A DNA stretch of 64,000 nt from an uncultured Spirochaetales bacterium (GTDB lineage Bacteria > Spirochaetota > Spirochaetia > Sphaerochaetales > Sphaerochaetaceae), in NCBI GenBank assembly GCA_949293335.1, contig CASFDA010000005.1, positions 1 through 64,000 on the forward strand, given 5' to 3'. The position numbers were made by a program, and so were the translations under genes. Under the pieces are notes generated by a model. That model saw only the letters and a program-made list of their open reading frames with translations, was not told the DNA's origin and made no database searches. Of this stretch, positions 1 to 7,705 are shown piece after piece (position 1 is the stretch's first letter; each line of letters starts with the position of its first letter).

Positions 1-944
1 CGGATACAACGCAATAGATCTTAATCAGTATGGGAACACCCACTGGATCTGCTACAGGGATGAGGGCAACAGGAATGGGAAGTACAGGAATACAGTCCAC
101 ATAGCAGGTATCAAAAGACCCATAAGGGTGTTCGGGATGGAACAGATACCGGAGGATGCAGAGCTTGCCAATGCAAAACTCATCAAGAAGCCGTCAGGGA
201 TATATCTCATGCTCACATGCTATATCCCGAAGCCTGAGGGAAGAGCGAAGACAGGGAACAAGCCAGACATCGGCATAGACTTCGGCATCAGGACGACGAT
301 AACGACCTCGGAAGGAGAGAAGTACGACATATCGGTCCGAGAACCGGAACGCCTCAAGGGATTAGAAGAAGCTTGCAAGACAGGAGAAGGGTTCCAGGGG
401 CTGGCATGCCACGAGGCATCTCATTCAGAGGGAATACGAGAAGCTTGCCAACAAACGCAGGGCAAAGGCCAATCAGGTATATCATGATATCGTCACTGGA
501 AGGAAGCTCATCGTCATCCAGGATGAGAACATCAGGGGATGGCACAAGGGACTGTTCGGTAGAGAGGTGCAGAACAGTGCACTGGGGACACTGAAGAGGA
601 AGCTGATGCTGAATCCCGATGTCATTGTCGTGGACAGGTTCTTCCCGTCGACAAAGATGTGTCCACGATGCGGGATCATCAATGAGGATATCACGCTATC
701 TGACAGGATATTCACATGCGGGTGCGGATATTCTGAAGACCGCGATGTGAAAAGTGCAAAGACACTGCTACTTGCAGGAAGGCATATGATGTCCTGCACC
801 CATGCGGAACACATGGGTCCTCCGGAGGAGCGGAAGTCAGTCTTCCATACCTCGTATGAGATATGGGAGCGTTCTGCGAGACGCCCTGGGAAGGGAAAGA
901 GACCGGAAGCTCCATCCTCTAAGCATCAGCGAAGGATGGAATAG
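1..944 (+). pseudogene. tnpB: IS200/IS605-family TnpB (frameshifted, 5' end outside window)
   Basis: Remnant of the RNA-guided nuclease/accessory protein TnpB of an IS200/IS605 transposon. The reading frame is open from the left edge to about 360 and carries the RuvC-I motif GIDFGIRTTITTS. The next segment is readable only in another frame (about 361-420). The last segment (about 430-944) is in a third frame and holds the zinc finger STKMCPRCG...CGCG and RuvC-III (EDRDVKSAKTLL). At least two frameshifts therefore separate the catalytic motifs and the gene cannot make an intact protein. No tnpA is visible. The stop at 942-944 lies just after an 8-bp hairpin typical of the element's right end. 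Identity is firm; the exact number of lesions is my estimate from frame switching. Confidence 0.88.
911..940 (+). repeat. hairpin at the presumed right end of the IS605-type element
   Basis: TCCATCCT (911-918) and AGGATGGA (933-940) form a perfect 8-bp stem with a 14-nt loop, overlapping the last codons of tnpB. IS200/IS605 elements carry subterminal palindromes at their ends that are recognised by TnpA. The homology to a different gene begins within about 10 bases after this stem, which supports it as the element boundary. Confidence 0.6.
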
Positions 945-1239
945 TTCACAAACTGAATCTCATCAAGAAATACATAGAATCTCCTGCTCTTATCAGATAC
1001 CTTGGTTCGTATGTATGCATCAAGTTCAAGAGGATTGCGGTATCTTGTGTTTGCAGCTTCATCCAATGCAAGCTCAATAATGTTCTCATCTGCAATTCCA
1101 ATTAAGTTTAGATATGAATGATACAGATTAAAAAGCAGGAAAGACTTGCCTCACCTTCTAATGCCAGTAATCACTTTGACCATTCCGTTATCTTTCTTTG
1201 AAATAAGCTTATCAAGATAATTCTGCGTTCAATAATCAT
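945..1239 (-). pseudogene. AAA-family ATPase (AAA_14/DUF4143 type), N-terminal remnant
   Basis: Read on the minus strand, this stretch encodes a recognisable N-terminus of the AAA_14/DUF4143 ATPase family. It has ATG (1239) MIIERR, then after a frame change NYLDKLISKKDNGMVKVITGIRR, the rest of Walker A as GKSFLL, and a Walker B-like VFLDEIQFV next to 945. It carries at least two lesions. One is a single-base frameshift after the sixth codon. The other is a TGA stop inside Walker A, between TGIRR and GKS where members of this family usually have cysteine. The reading ends abruptly at the tnpB right end, so the insertion removed the rest. 1261-1368 upstream is AT-rich with no gene. Confidence 0.75.
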
Positions 1240-1368
1240 TTTGCACCCTCTATAAGCAACGCATTTTTGCATCAATCCGCAATTTTAGTTCGGGTTAGTT
1301 TTAGCAGATCATTCTAGAAATACAAGATTGCAAAAATTTTTTTGCATATCCGCATTTTTAATTCAATT

Positions 1369-2289
1369 TCACCTAGCGAATAAACATTGAGACTGATTGA
1401 AATCAGAGATTAGACAATTTTTCCGTTCCCTGACTGCTCCCACAGGCAAACCTGTGGGGTTCTGGTGGATAGGCTTGCACCATGTCCGTACACCATTCTC
1501 AGGCTTTAGGGCCAATGCTGCCACCCAGAGCACCAGAACTGCCTTTCTTTTCTTCTTCTTTGTATACGGAGGGATAGAGAACCCGATCATAGTCTCATAA
1601 AGAATGCCATACCATTCAGTTATAGAGTCCCTACTCATCATCACATCGCTTGCAATATTGGAGTAGTTAATTTCCTCAGCATTGGTAAGGACAGCAACTT
1701 CAAGGAAACGCTCGAATTTCAGAAGCTGTCTCACAAAACCTTCTCCAGCAATTTCTTCCTGAAGATAGACGTTGATATAATCATCAAGAACATCATCAGG
1801 ACTATTTGACAGAAATACAGAAGGAAGCAATCCATACTTCAGGATTCTGTCTAGCATAGGATTGAACTCTCTGATCTCAGGCCATACAAATGGATGGAGG
1901 TTCATCTTTCCTGCCCGTCCACCAAGGAGATTCACTCCCTGTTCCTTGAGCCTTCTAGCACTTAAACCGGTGAGGAGGAATCTGATGTCTGTTTCCTCAA
2001 TCATCAGATGAATCTCATCCAGAAGCTCAGGTACTTTCTGGATCTCATCGATGATCACAAGACAATCATGGATTCCTCTTGTCTCAATCTCATCACGAAG
2101 AACACCAGGATCTGTCTGACATCTCCTCCTTATCCTGGCATTGAGAAGTGACCCTGAAAATTTCACCTCATCCTGAATCTGGTTGCTTATCAAAGAGCTT
2201 TTCCCTGTCTGACTTGGACCGAAAAGGGAAAGAGTCTTGCTCTTGAGCTTAGGCTGGATATCAATGATACGCTTTACGTACCTATCCAT
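1369..2289 (-). CDS. AAA-family ATPase (AAA_14/DUF4143 type) with aberrant C-terminus
   Basis: 306 aa. Residues 1-130 form an AAA domain with Walker A GPSQTGKSS (about 24-32), Walker B LVIIDEIQK (about 77-85) and sensor region LLTGLSARR. The following part matches the DUF4143 wing up to PYTKKKKRKAV (about 240-250). Family members normally run to roughly 380-400 aa with a C-terminal nuclease-like segment. Here the last 55 residues look unrelated and contain the CCCACAGG/CCTGTGGG hairpin, so the C-terminus is probably replaced by transposon-derived sequence. Biological role of the family is poorly known; many copies occur per genome. Probably non-functional or altered. Confidence 0.7.
   Translation of the reverse strand: MDRYVKRIIDIQPKLKSKTLSLFGPSQTGKSSLISNQIQDEVKFSGSLLNARIRRRCQTDPGVLRDEIETRGIHDCLVIIDEIQKVPELLDEIHLMIEETDIRFLLTGLSARRLKEQGVNLLGGRAGKMNLHPFVWPEIREFNPMLDRILKYGLLPSVFLSNSPDDVLDDYINVYLQEEIAGEGFVRQLLKFERFLEVAVLTNAEEINYSNIASDVMMSRDSITEWYGILYETMIGFSIPPYTKKKKRKAVLVLWVAALALKPENGVRTWCKPIHQNPTGLPVGAVRERKNCLISDFNQSQCLFAR
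1439..1458. repeat. perfect 8-bp hairpin, possible IS605 right-end remnant
   Basis: CCCACAGG, loop CAAA, CCTGTGGG. It lies in the foreign-looking tail of the ATPase. On the minus strand it is translated as NPTGLPVGAV, the kind of tail I associate with tnpB 3' ends, where the right-end palindrome overlaps the coding sequence. No other part of a transposase is preserved here, so this is suggestive only. Confidence 0.4.
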
Positions 2290-2374
2290 ATGCCATCTTT
2301 ACTGACATTAAATTATCACTTTCGATATTACTACTATCGATTTTTCTAAAAATTCGTCAATAAAGTTTATTGGC

Positions 2375-2422
2375 TCTTCACGTTTTCTTGAGGGATTGAG
2401 ATCTGACAGAAAAACGTGAAGA
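2375..2422. repeat. 12-bp perfect inverted repeat
   Basis: TCTTCACGTTTT (2375-2386) and AAAACGTGAAGA (2411-2422) are exact inverted copies separated by 24 bases. It lies between the ATPase promoter and the rubredoxin terminator. It is not followed by a T-run on either strand, so it does not read as an intrinsic terminator. Could be a transposon end or a regulator site. Confidence 0.6.
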
Positions 2423-2424
2423 AA

Positions 2425-2450
2425 CAAAAAAAACAGGACCGAAGTCCTGC
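2425..2450 (-). terminator. rho-independent terminator of the rubredoxin gene
   Basis: CAGGAC (2434-2439), loop CGAA, GTCCTG (2444-2449). On the minus strand the stem is followed by eight T residues. It starts a few bases after the stop codon at 2456. Confidence 0.85.
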
Positions 2451-2455
2451 AAAAC

Positions 2456-2572
2456 TCACTCTTCTACTTTCGTAAACTCTTCCGGGCCAGCGCCACAGAG
2501 AGGGCATACGTAATCGTCTGGAAGGGTATCACCTTCATACTCATATCCACAAAGATTGCAAACCCATTTCAT
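2456..2572 (-). CDS. small rubredoxin-like iron protein
   Basis: 38 aa, too short for ordinary ORF calling. Begins [10 protein letters not shown] and has [11 protein letters not shown] near the end. Two CxxC knuckles bind one Fe(Cys)4 centre for one-electron transfer in the cytoplasm. The spacing between knuckles is 14 residues, close to the rubredoxin domain of rubrerythrins rather than the roughly 29 residues of classical 52-54-aa rubredoxins. The start is fixed by a strong Shine-Dalgarno (GAGGAGG, about 7 nt upstream). It has its own terminator and stands alone; a redox partner such as rubrerythrin or superoxide reductase is not in the window. Confidence 0.85.
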   Translation of the reverse strand: MKWVCNLCGYEYEGDTLPDDYVCPLCGAGPEEFTKVEE

Positions 2573-2644
2573 AAAAAGTCCTCCTCAGATCTTTTTTCTT
2601 GCAATGATTCTAGCACAAGAAGAGAAGAAAAGGAATGAGAGACA

Positions 2645-3076
2645 TCAGATGAAATCCTGCATTGCGCGATAGAGGTGATCTGTTGCCTTCAGAAAGGCCT
2701 CCCTCTCTTCCTTGCTTATCTTCATTGAAAGGTCTTCTTCCAGATCCTCGAGCTCTCTGAATGACTTATATGCAACTTTCCTGCCCTTCTCTGTCAGATA
2801 GACATCTTTCTGCCGCCTGTCTCCCGGGCTTTCCTTGCGCTTTATAAGCCCCTGATTCTCCAGACGCTCCAGAGAGACAGATATGGTTGCCCTCGAGACG
2901 GAGAAGACCTTCTCGATCCCATTCTGCCTAACCGGCCCATCCGAGTAGAACAATAGACCCAGAAGCCTTATCTGCGGGCCCTGAAGCCCCAGACGCTCCT
3001 CTATTATCTTTGACCACATCAGAGAAAGCTTTCCCAGCCGATAACCGATGTGGGATATATCCAGAACCATTGCCAT
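2645..3076 (-). CDS. MarR-family transcriptional regulator
   Basis: 143 aa with a winged helix-turn-helix (about residues 50-110): SVSRATISVSLERLENQGLIKRKESPGDRR, where the DRR turn is the usual MarR wing. Acts as a dimeric DNA-binding regulator. It is the last gene downstream of znuACB, 73 nt away, which suggests control of that operon. MarR-type zinc repressors (AdcR/ZitR) exist in streptococci, but I do not see their C-terminal histidine pair here, so zinc sensing is only a possibility. The gene is probably also transcribed from its own promoter, with an imperfect palindrome just upstream. Confidence 0.85.
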   Translation of the reverse strand: MAMVLDISHIGYRLGKLSLMWSKIIEERLGLQGPQIRLLGLLFYSDGPVRQNGIEKVFSVSRATISVSLERLENQGLIKRKESPGDRRQKDVYLTEKGRKVAYKSFRELEDLEEDLSMKISKEEREAFLKATDHLYRAMQDFI

Positions 3077-3090
3077 AACCGTAGATGAAT

Positions 3091-3119
3091 ATATGTGTTT
3101 GTCCTTTTATGAAACATAT
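3091..3119. promoter_or_regulatory. imperfect palindrome upstream of marR, possible operator
   Basis: ATATGTGTTT (3091-3100) faces AAACATAT (3112-3119), a MarR-like spacing of half sites, 15-43 nt upstream of the marR start. Autoregulation is typical of this family, but the repeat is imperfect in an AT-rich stretch. Confidence 0.35.
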
Positions 3120-3149
3120 AGTTTTTGTGTAGATAATCTGTAGTTTCCC

Positions 3150-3962
3150 CTATTTTCTCTTTTTCCGGAAAAATGAGAAAAGAGAAAAGAGGATATACAT
3201 TAGAAGATCTATCAGGACTACAGTTGCCCCTACTGGAGTTCCGAGATAAAACGAGAGGACAAGCCCTGACACGAAAGAGATTATGGAAATTAGCGCAGAG
3301 GATATAAGCATCGACCTGAAATTCCTGACGACAAGAAGGGATGTCAGTGCCGGGAATACCAGAATTGCGCTTATAAGCAGAGAGCCCATCATCCTCATTC
3401 CAAGAGTGATCGTGACAGATGTCAGGAGCGCGAGTATTGTCATGTACAGTCCATAATCAATGCCGATGGATTTCGAGAATTCAGGATCGAATGTCACGGA
3501 GAATATACGTGGAAGAAGGACAATGAAGAATACAAGTACCACAGAGGAGAGCACTATCGCCAGGTATGCATCGCTCTTTGTGATGGCAAGCACAGAACCG
3601 AAGAGGAAATTGCTTATATCGCTATTGCTTCCGCGGACATAACTGACCAGGAATGTACCGAAAGCCAGAGACGAGGATGAGATGATCGCAATCATCCCGT
3701 CAGATGATGATCTCTTGTTCCAGTCAAGGCGGAGTAGGATCACTGAGCAGAGGGCGACTACAGGAATAGTGAAATATAGCGGAGGAAGGAACAAGACGGA
3801 ACTTACTGCAAGGGAGGCAAAACCGACATGCGAAAGACCATCTCCTATCATCGAATAGCGCCTGAGGACAAGAGGAATCCCCAATAATGATGACGAAAGC
3901 GATATGAGAAGGCCCACGACAAATGCCCGCAGTATGAACGGATATGTGAAGATCTCTATCAT
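3150..3962 (-). CDS. znuB: zinc/manganese ABC transporter permease (ZnuB type)
   Basis: 270 aa, ABC-3 family inner-membrane permease with about eight hydrophobic segments throughout the length. Typical sequences are RRYSMIGDGLSHVGFASLA near residues 34-52 and MRMMGSLLISAILVFPALTSLL in the second half. With ZnuA and ZnuC it would import Zn2+ or Mn2+. The start overlaps the stop of the ATPase gene by 4 nt (ATGA), so the two are translationally coupled. Ends 73 nt before marR. Confidence 0.92.
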   Translation of the reverse strand: MIEIFTYPFILRAFVVGLLISLSSSLLGIPLVLRRYSMIGDGLSHVGFASLAVSSVLFLPPLYFTIPVVALCSVILLRLDWNKRSSSDGMIAIISSSSLAFGTFLVSYVRGSNSDISNFLFGSVLAITKSDAYLAIVLSSVVLVFFIVLLPRIFSVTFDPEFSKSIGIDYGLYMTILALLTSVTITLGMRMMGSLLISAILVFPALTSLLVVRNFRSMLISSALISIISFVSGLVLSFYLGTPVGATVVLIDLLMYILFSLFSFFRKKRK

Positions 3963-4654
3963 CTGTGTCCCCCTTCCTTCAGAACTTCCTTGCCCTTCTC
4001 GCTTCTGAAGAACTCGTCCTTCGGCAGGAAGAGGACTTCCTTTCCAACGTACAGCACGTGGCTTGCATCATTGAGCGCAGGATGTATATCGTGTGTCACC
4101 ATAATTATGCTGAGCCCCTCCTTTTTGAGATCCTCAAGCGTCTGGTATAAAAGCGCCCTGGTCTTCACATCCAGAGAGTTCATAGGCTCATCGAGAACCA
4201 GAAGGTCATCGCCGGCAAGGAGAGCACGGGAAATGAGCACACGTTGCTTTTCGCCACCAGAAAGGGATGAAAATGGCTCATCCATCTTATCCTCCAGATT
4301 GAAACGTGCGAGTATCTCACGTGCCTCTCTCTTCATTTTCCCTGTGTAGAAGAGCTTCTTTCCAAGCTCCCTTATCTTCCCTGAAAGGACAACCTCCATC
4401 ACAGATGCGGGAAATGACAAAAGGACATCAGAACGCTGGGGCAGATAACCGATCTTCACTCCGCTTTTATCAAGAACCCCGCTCAGAGGTGGAAGAAGTC
4501 CCAGGATGGCCTTCAAGAGCGTGCTCTTGCCAGCTCCGTTATCTCCAAGCACCACTAGATAATCTCCACGCGAAAGGAAGAATGTGACATTCTCCAGAAC
4601 AACGCCATCCTCATATCCAAGGACAAGATCCTTGCATTCTATAAGATGATTCAA
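3959..4654 (-). CDS. znuC: zinc/manganese ABC transporter ATP-binding protein
   Basis: 231 aa. Walker A GDNGAGKSTLL (about 38-48), Q-loop GYLPQRSDV, signature LSGGEKQR and Walker B DLLVLDEPMNSLD, followed by the switch histidine in VTHDIHPAL. It energises the ZnuB permease at the cytoplasmic face. Overlaps both neighbours by 4 nt (ATGA), a tight operon with znuA upstream and znuB downstream. Metal specificity cannot be read from the ATPase. Confidence 0.93.
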   Translation of the reverse strand: MNHLIECKDLVLGYEDGVVLENVTFFLSRGDYLVVLGDNGAGKSTLLKAILGLLPPLSGVLDKSGVKIGYLPQRSDVLLSFPASVMEVVLSGKIRELGKKLFYTGKMKREAREILARFNLEDKMDEPFSSLSGGEKQRVLISRALLAGDDLLVLDEPMNSLDVKTRALLYQTLEDLKKEGLSIIMVTHDIHPALNDASHVLYVGKEVLFLPKDEFFRSEKGKEVLKEGGHR

Positions 4655-5565
4655 AATAGCGCCTCCCTGAGGCTTTCTATATTCCTCTCCATCAGATCTA
4701 TATATGTAACTCCATCATCAAAATCCCGCTTCGAGACAGTATGCATCGCATACAGCACACCTACATCCGTTCCCGTCTCCTCGGCAATCATATCGGCCAG
4801 CATCGAAGATGACATGTCCAGATGGAAGACAACGGGAATGTCATCAGATATGACTGTATCTATAAGCTCGCTTACCTTCTTCATCGAAGGTTCGCTTTCT
4901 TCACTGCAGGAAGGAAACGCGGATGAATAGGAAAGTCCGAACTCAGAGGAAAAATAAAGGAGAGGGAAACGGTCAGCCACAACAATCTCCTTCCTCACTG
5001 CCTCATCGACAAGGCTCTCTATCTCTTTCCTGACCTGGACAAGCTCCCCTATCCTCCTGTCGCGGTTCTCCTCATACTTGTTCTTCTTTTCCTCATCGAC
5101 AGACGAAAGAAGAGAGGCAAACTTCCCAGTAAGTGCCATCTCATTCTCGATACTCATCCAGACGTGTTCATCAACTGCATGGTGATGGTCGTCCATCAGG
5201 TCCTCGGTCTCCTCCTCAAGCTTGACAGGGCTTTCAGAAAGGAGCGAGAAAACCCTTATATCATCCAGCTGGGAGAGAAATGATGTGACCCAGTGATCGC
5301 TTTCTCCCCCTGTATAGATGAATATATCTGCGTTTTCCATATCCACAATATCGCTTGGAGAGAGATCATAACCATGGATTTCCATCCCCGGATAAAGGAG
5401 CATCTCCAGACTCCCCTCCTCTCCCATGCATGAACGGGCAAGATCATATGAGGGATAATCAAGGGCAACAACATATGGAAATGTCCTCTCTTCCGCGCTA
5501 TTCCTGCATGAGGAGAAAAGAATTGGAAGAAGGAGAAATAGCAAAATTCCCTTTTTCGCTTTCAT
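4651..5565 (-). CDS. znuA: zinc/manganese-binding lipoprotein (ZnuA/TroA family)
   Basis: 304 aa solute-binding protein. I choose ATG 5565 because it gives a clean lipoprotein signal (MKAKKG..., lipobox LFSSC, Cys20); the longer frame from 5628 would bury it and overlap the upstream gene. Metal ligands are plausible at EIHGYDLSP (His) and the cluster DDHHHAVDEHVWMS, a short histidine-rich loop typical of the zinc members. No convincing Shine-Dalgarno precedes the start, and the upstream gene ends 43 nt before, so translation may depend on coupling. Anchored to the outer face of the inner membrane and feeds ZnuBC. Confidence 0.88.
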   Translation of the reverse strand: MKAKKGILLFLLLPILFSSCRNSAEERTFPYVVALDYPSYDLARSCMGEEGSLEMLLYPGMEIHGYDLSPSDIVDMENADIFIYTGGESDHWVTSFLSQLDDIRVFSLLSESPVKLEEETEDLMDDHHHAVDEHVWMSIENEMALTGKFASLLSSVDEEKKNKYEENRDRRIGELVQVRKEIESLVDEAVRKEIVVADRFPLLYFSSEFGLSYSSAFPSCSEESEPSMKKVSELIDTVISDDIPVVFHLDMSSSMLADMIAEETGTDVGVLYAMHTVSKRDFDDGVTYIDLMERNIESLREALF

Positions 5566-5608
5566 TACAAAGAATAAGAAAATTAAAATCCAGTGATTTG
5601 TCAACTCG

Positions 5609-6388
5609 TCAGATGATCTGAGTTTCATCTGGGAGAGGAACTGAATACTTCATCCAGCTCGGGTCGATCGTGAATACAATATCTATATCGCTCCAGCGGA
5701 ATGAATTCTTGATGCACATCATCATTTCCTTCCGGACAGAGTCAAGGAAGCTCACTCGCATGTCCCTAGCAAGAACGATATGCACAGTAAGCGTTATGGT
5801 GCGACCCCGTTTTGCAGAATAGATGAAATAATCTGAAAACGAATATTTCTCAACAAATGAAGAGACTATCCCGTCAAGCTCATCGGTGATCTCAAGCGGA
5901 GGAGCTTTGTCCAACATATCGGAGAGGGCTCTGAAGAGTTCACGGAGAATCGAGGGGAGCATCGCCATGACGAATAGTATCGTCAGAAGGGGATCGATAT
6001 ACAGAGAGATAGAGTGAAGACCGAAGTGATTCAGCACTGCCATCAGGGAAAAGGAAACAAGGACAGCAAGACTGATGATAAGGTCGTTCAGCCAGCTCTT
6101 CGCCTCTGTCCTCAGCAATGGTGAGGAAAGGACATTCCCTTCCCTTTTAAGAAACAGTTCGAATGAGGCATAACCGAACTGGTAGTTCTCATCATCCTTC
6201 TTCTCGATGATCCTGACTATGAACGATGAAAGGAAAATGAAGATGCTCTGGATGAGCGAATAAAGGCCATCAAATAGCATCGATACAGATCCTGAAAGAC
6301 GAGCAAGGATTACTCCGAGCAGACCGAAAAACAAGCATATCAGGGTAACGATCCTGATATAAAGCACTTCCTTATTCTGATTTGACAT
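5609..6388 (-). CDS. cation diffusion facilitator (CDF) family protein, internally shortened
   Basis: 259 aa from ATG 6388. TM1 and TM2 (about 12-60, with FDGLYSL), the loop motif YQFGYASFE (69-77) and a late pair of helices beginning SWLNDLIISLAV (about 98-109), followed by a cytoplasmic CTD, mark it as a CDF metal/H+ antiporter. Between the YGxxxFE motif and the TM5 aspartate there are only about 25 residues where the family usually has about 75-85, so helices TM3 and TM4 appear to be missing. The second TM2 aspartate and the TM5 histidine of the usual DxxxD/HxxxD site are Ser here. Sits between the hemA-like gene and znuA in the metal operon. Confidence 0.8.
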   Translation of the reverse strand: MSNQNKEVLYIRIVTLICLFFGLLGVILARLSGSVSMLFDGLYSLIQSIFIFLSSFIVRIIEKKDDENYQFGYASFELFLKREGNVLSSPLLRTEAKSWLNDLIISLAVLVSFSLMAVLNHFGLHSISLYIDPLLTILFVMAMLPSILRELFRALSDMLDKAPPLEITDELDGIVSSFVEKYSFSDYFIYSAKRGRTITLTVHIVLARDMRVSFLDSVRKEMMMCIKNSFRWSDIDIVFTIDPSWMKYSVPLPDETQII

Positions 6389-6572
6389 AATTGAACCAGG
6401 GAAGACATCCGGAGCGAATCCCCAGTCTGTTCTTTCCGACCTCTTTTCCATACCTCCAACGGAGGGATCTGGCTGGATATAGTTTATCATATTTTCAACA
6501 AATGTGTGAAGACAGGGCACATAATTACCATTATGGCAAATGATTAGCAGAAAAATGCAAAAATTAATGAAA

Positions 6573-7661
6573 TCATTCTTTTCTTCTTGAAATGACTTTG
6601 ATATATGCGTTCTTTATCGAGGAGAAGAGCCTTTCGCGAAACTCATCCTTGTCTTCGATGCATGAAGAATCTATCGTACTATCCATGCGTCTGAGACACT
6701 CATACGCAACATCCTCAGAAACAAGAAGAGCCTTCTCCTTTTCCAGCTTTTCCAGATATTCAGCATAAGCAGAACGGCAGAGATCATAAACTCCTTCGAC
6801 GATGGCCTTCTTCGCCATTCCGTCAGTCAGGTCATTTACCCTGATAGCACCCAAGTTCGCAGGTAGATCAGGAGGAGATGCCAGATCGATGAGCAAGATG
6901 CCTTCAAATAATTTCTCATCTTCATCACCAAAGACATGACACAGTCCTCCTGTCGCAGTGATAATGGCATCCTTACCTGAAATATGTTCATATCTCTCGT
7001 CATAGGAGACAGGCTTTGCTCCAGGGGGAACCAGTTCAACTTTCTCCTTGTCCCTCAGCGTGATCGTCACACTCTTTCCTTCGTTCAGCAGGAGAGCAGA
7101 CACTGTCCTAGCAAGAAAACCGGAACCGATGACAAGTATCTTCTCCTTGTCTTTCAGGAGTGAGAGGACATTGCGTTCAAGCACCTGATCACGGAACTGG
7201 AACGAGAATGTCTGATGGACATGTCTGGAAAATGGCGTAACTAGAGAAAAGAGCTTATTCAGTCTGGATGACAGATGGCCAAGCTTTCTCGAGCGGTTCA
7301 ATGCAGACCTGATCTGGAACGGGATCGTGTCGTCCCCGAAAAGAGGGGAAATCACTCCACTCGAGAACTCGAGAAGATGGAGAGCTGCCTCCTCTCCCTC
7401 CATTTTCTCTTCTTCCATCTCCTTCCTTGTAAGTGGAAGTGAAAACATCCTCTTCAGGCACTCGGATGAGAATTCACGACTGCTTTCATAGTAAATCTCT
7501 ATCCTCATGCACGTGACGATGAGGACCATGGGAGATGAATGGAAAACAGCAAAAAGCTTCCTTTCTGCTCTCTCCACCTCCTCCTCGCTCATCTGGTATG
7601 CCTTTTCAAAAAGTTTTCCGTCTTCTTCTGTATAGAGCGCCAGTAGTCTCAGCATCCTCAT
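6573..7661 (-). CDS. hemA: glutamyl-tRNA reductase homologue
   Basis: 362 aa from ATG 7661, which has AAGGGA 8-10 nt upstream. Family marks are VTCMRIEIYYE (catalytic Cys of TCNRxE, with Asn changed to Met), LFGDDTIPFQIRSALNRSR (GExQI motif, Glu changed to Asp) and an NADPH-binding segment ILVIGSGFLARTVSALLL. The enzyme would reduce Glu-tRNA to glutamate-1-semialdehyde, the first step to haem or cobalamin. It is divergent at several conserved positions and heads a metal-transport operon rather than a tetrapyrrole cluster; no other tetrapyrrole gene is in the window. Divergent from the two-component genes. Confidence 0.8.
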   Translation of the reverse strand: MRMLRLLALYTEEDGKLFEKAYQMSEEEVERAERKLFAVFHSSPMVLIVTCMRIEIYYESSREFSSECLKRMFSLPLTRKEMEEEKMEGEEAALHLLEFSSGVISPLFGDDTIPFQIRSALNRSRKLGHLSSRLNKLFSLVTPFSRHVHQTFSFQFRDQVLERNVLSLLKDKEKILVIGSGFLARTVSALLLNEGKSVTITLRDKEKVELVPPGAKPVSYDERYEHISGKDAIITATGGLCHVFGDEDEKLFEGILLIDLASPPDLPANLGAIRVNDLTDGMAKKAIVEGVYDLCRSAYAEYLEKLEKEKALLVSEDVAYECLRRMDSTIDSSCIEDKDEFRERLFSSIKNAYIKVISRRKE

Positions 7662-7705
7662 AATAGTATCCCTTTTCCTCTTCCAATGATAGAATTCAGT
7701 GATGT

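Noticed and set aside
2645-3076. MarR protein as an AdcR-type zinc repressor
   Set aside because: Position next to znu genes fits, but the C-terminal histidine ligands of AdcR are not visible.
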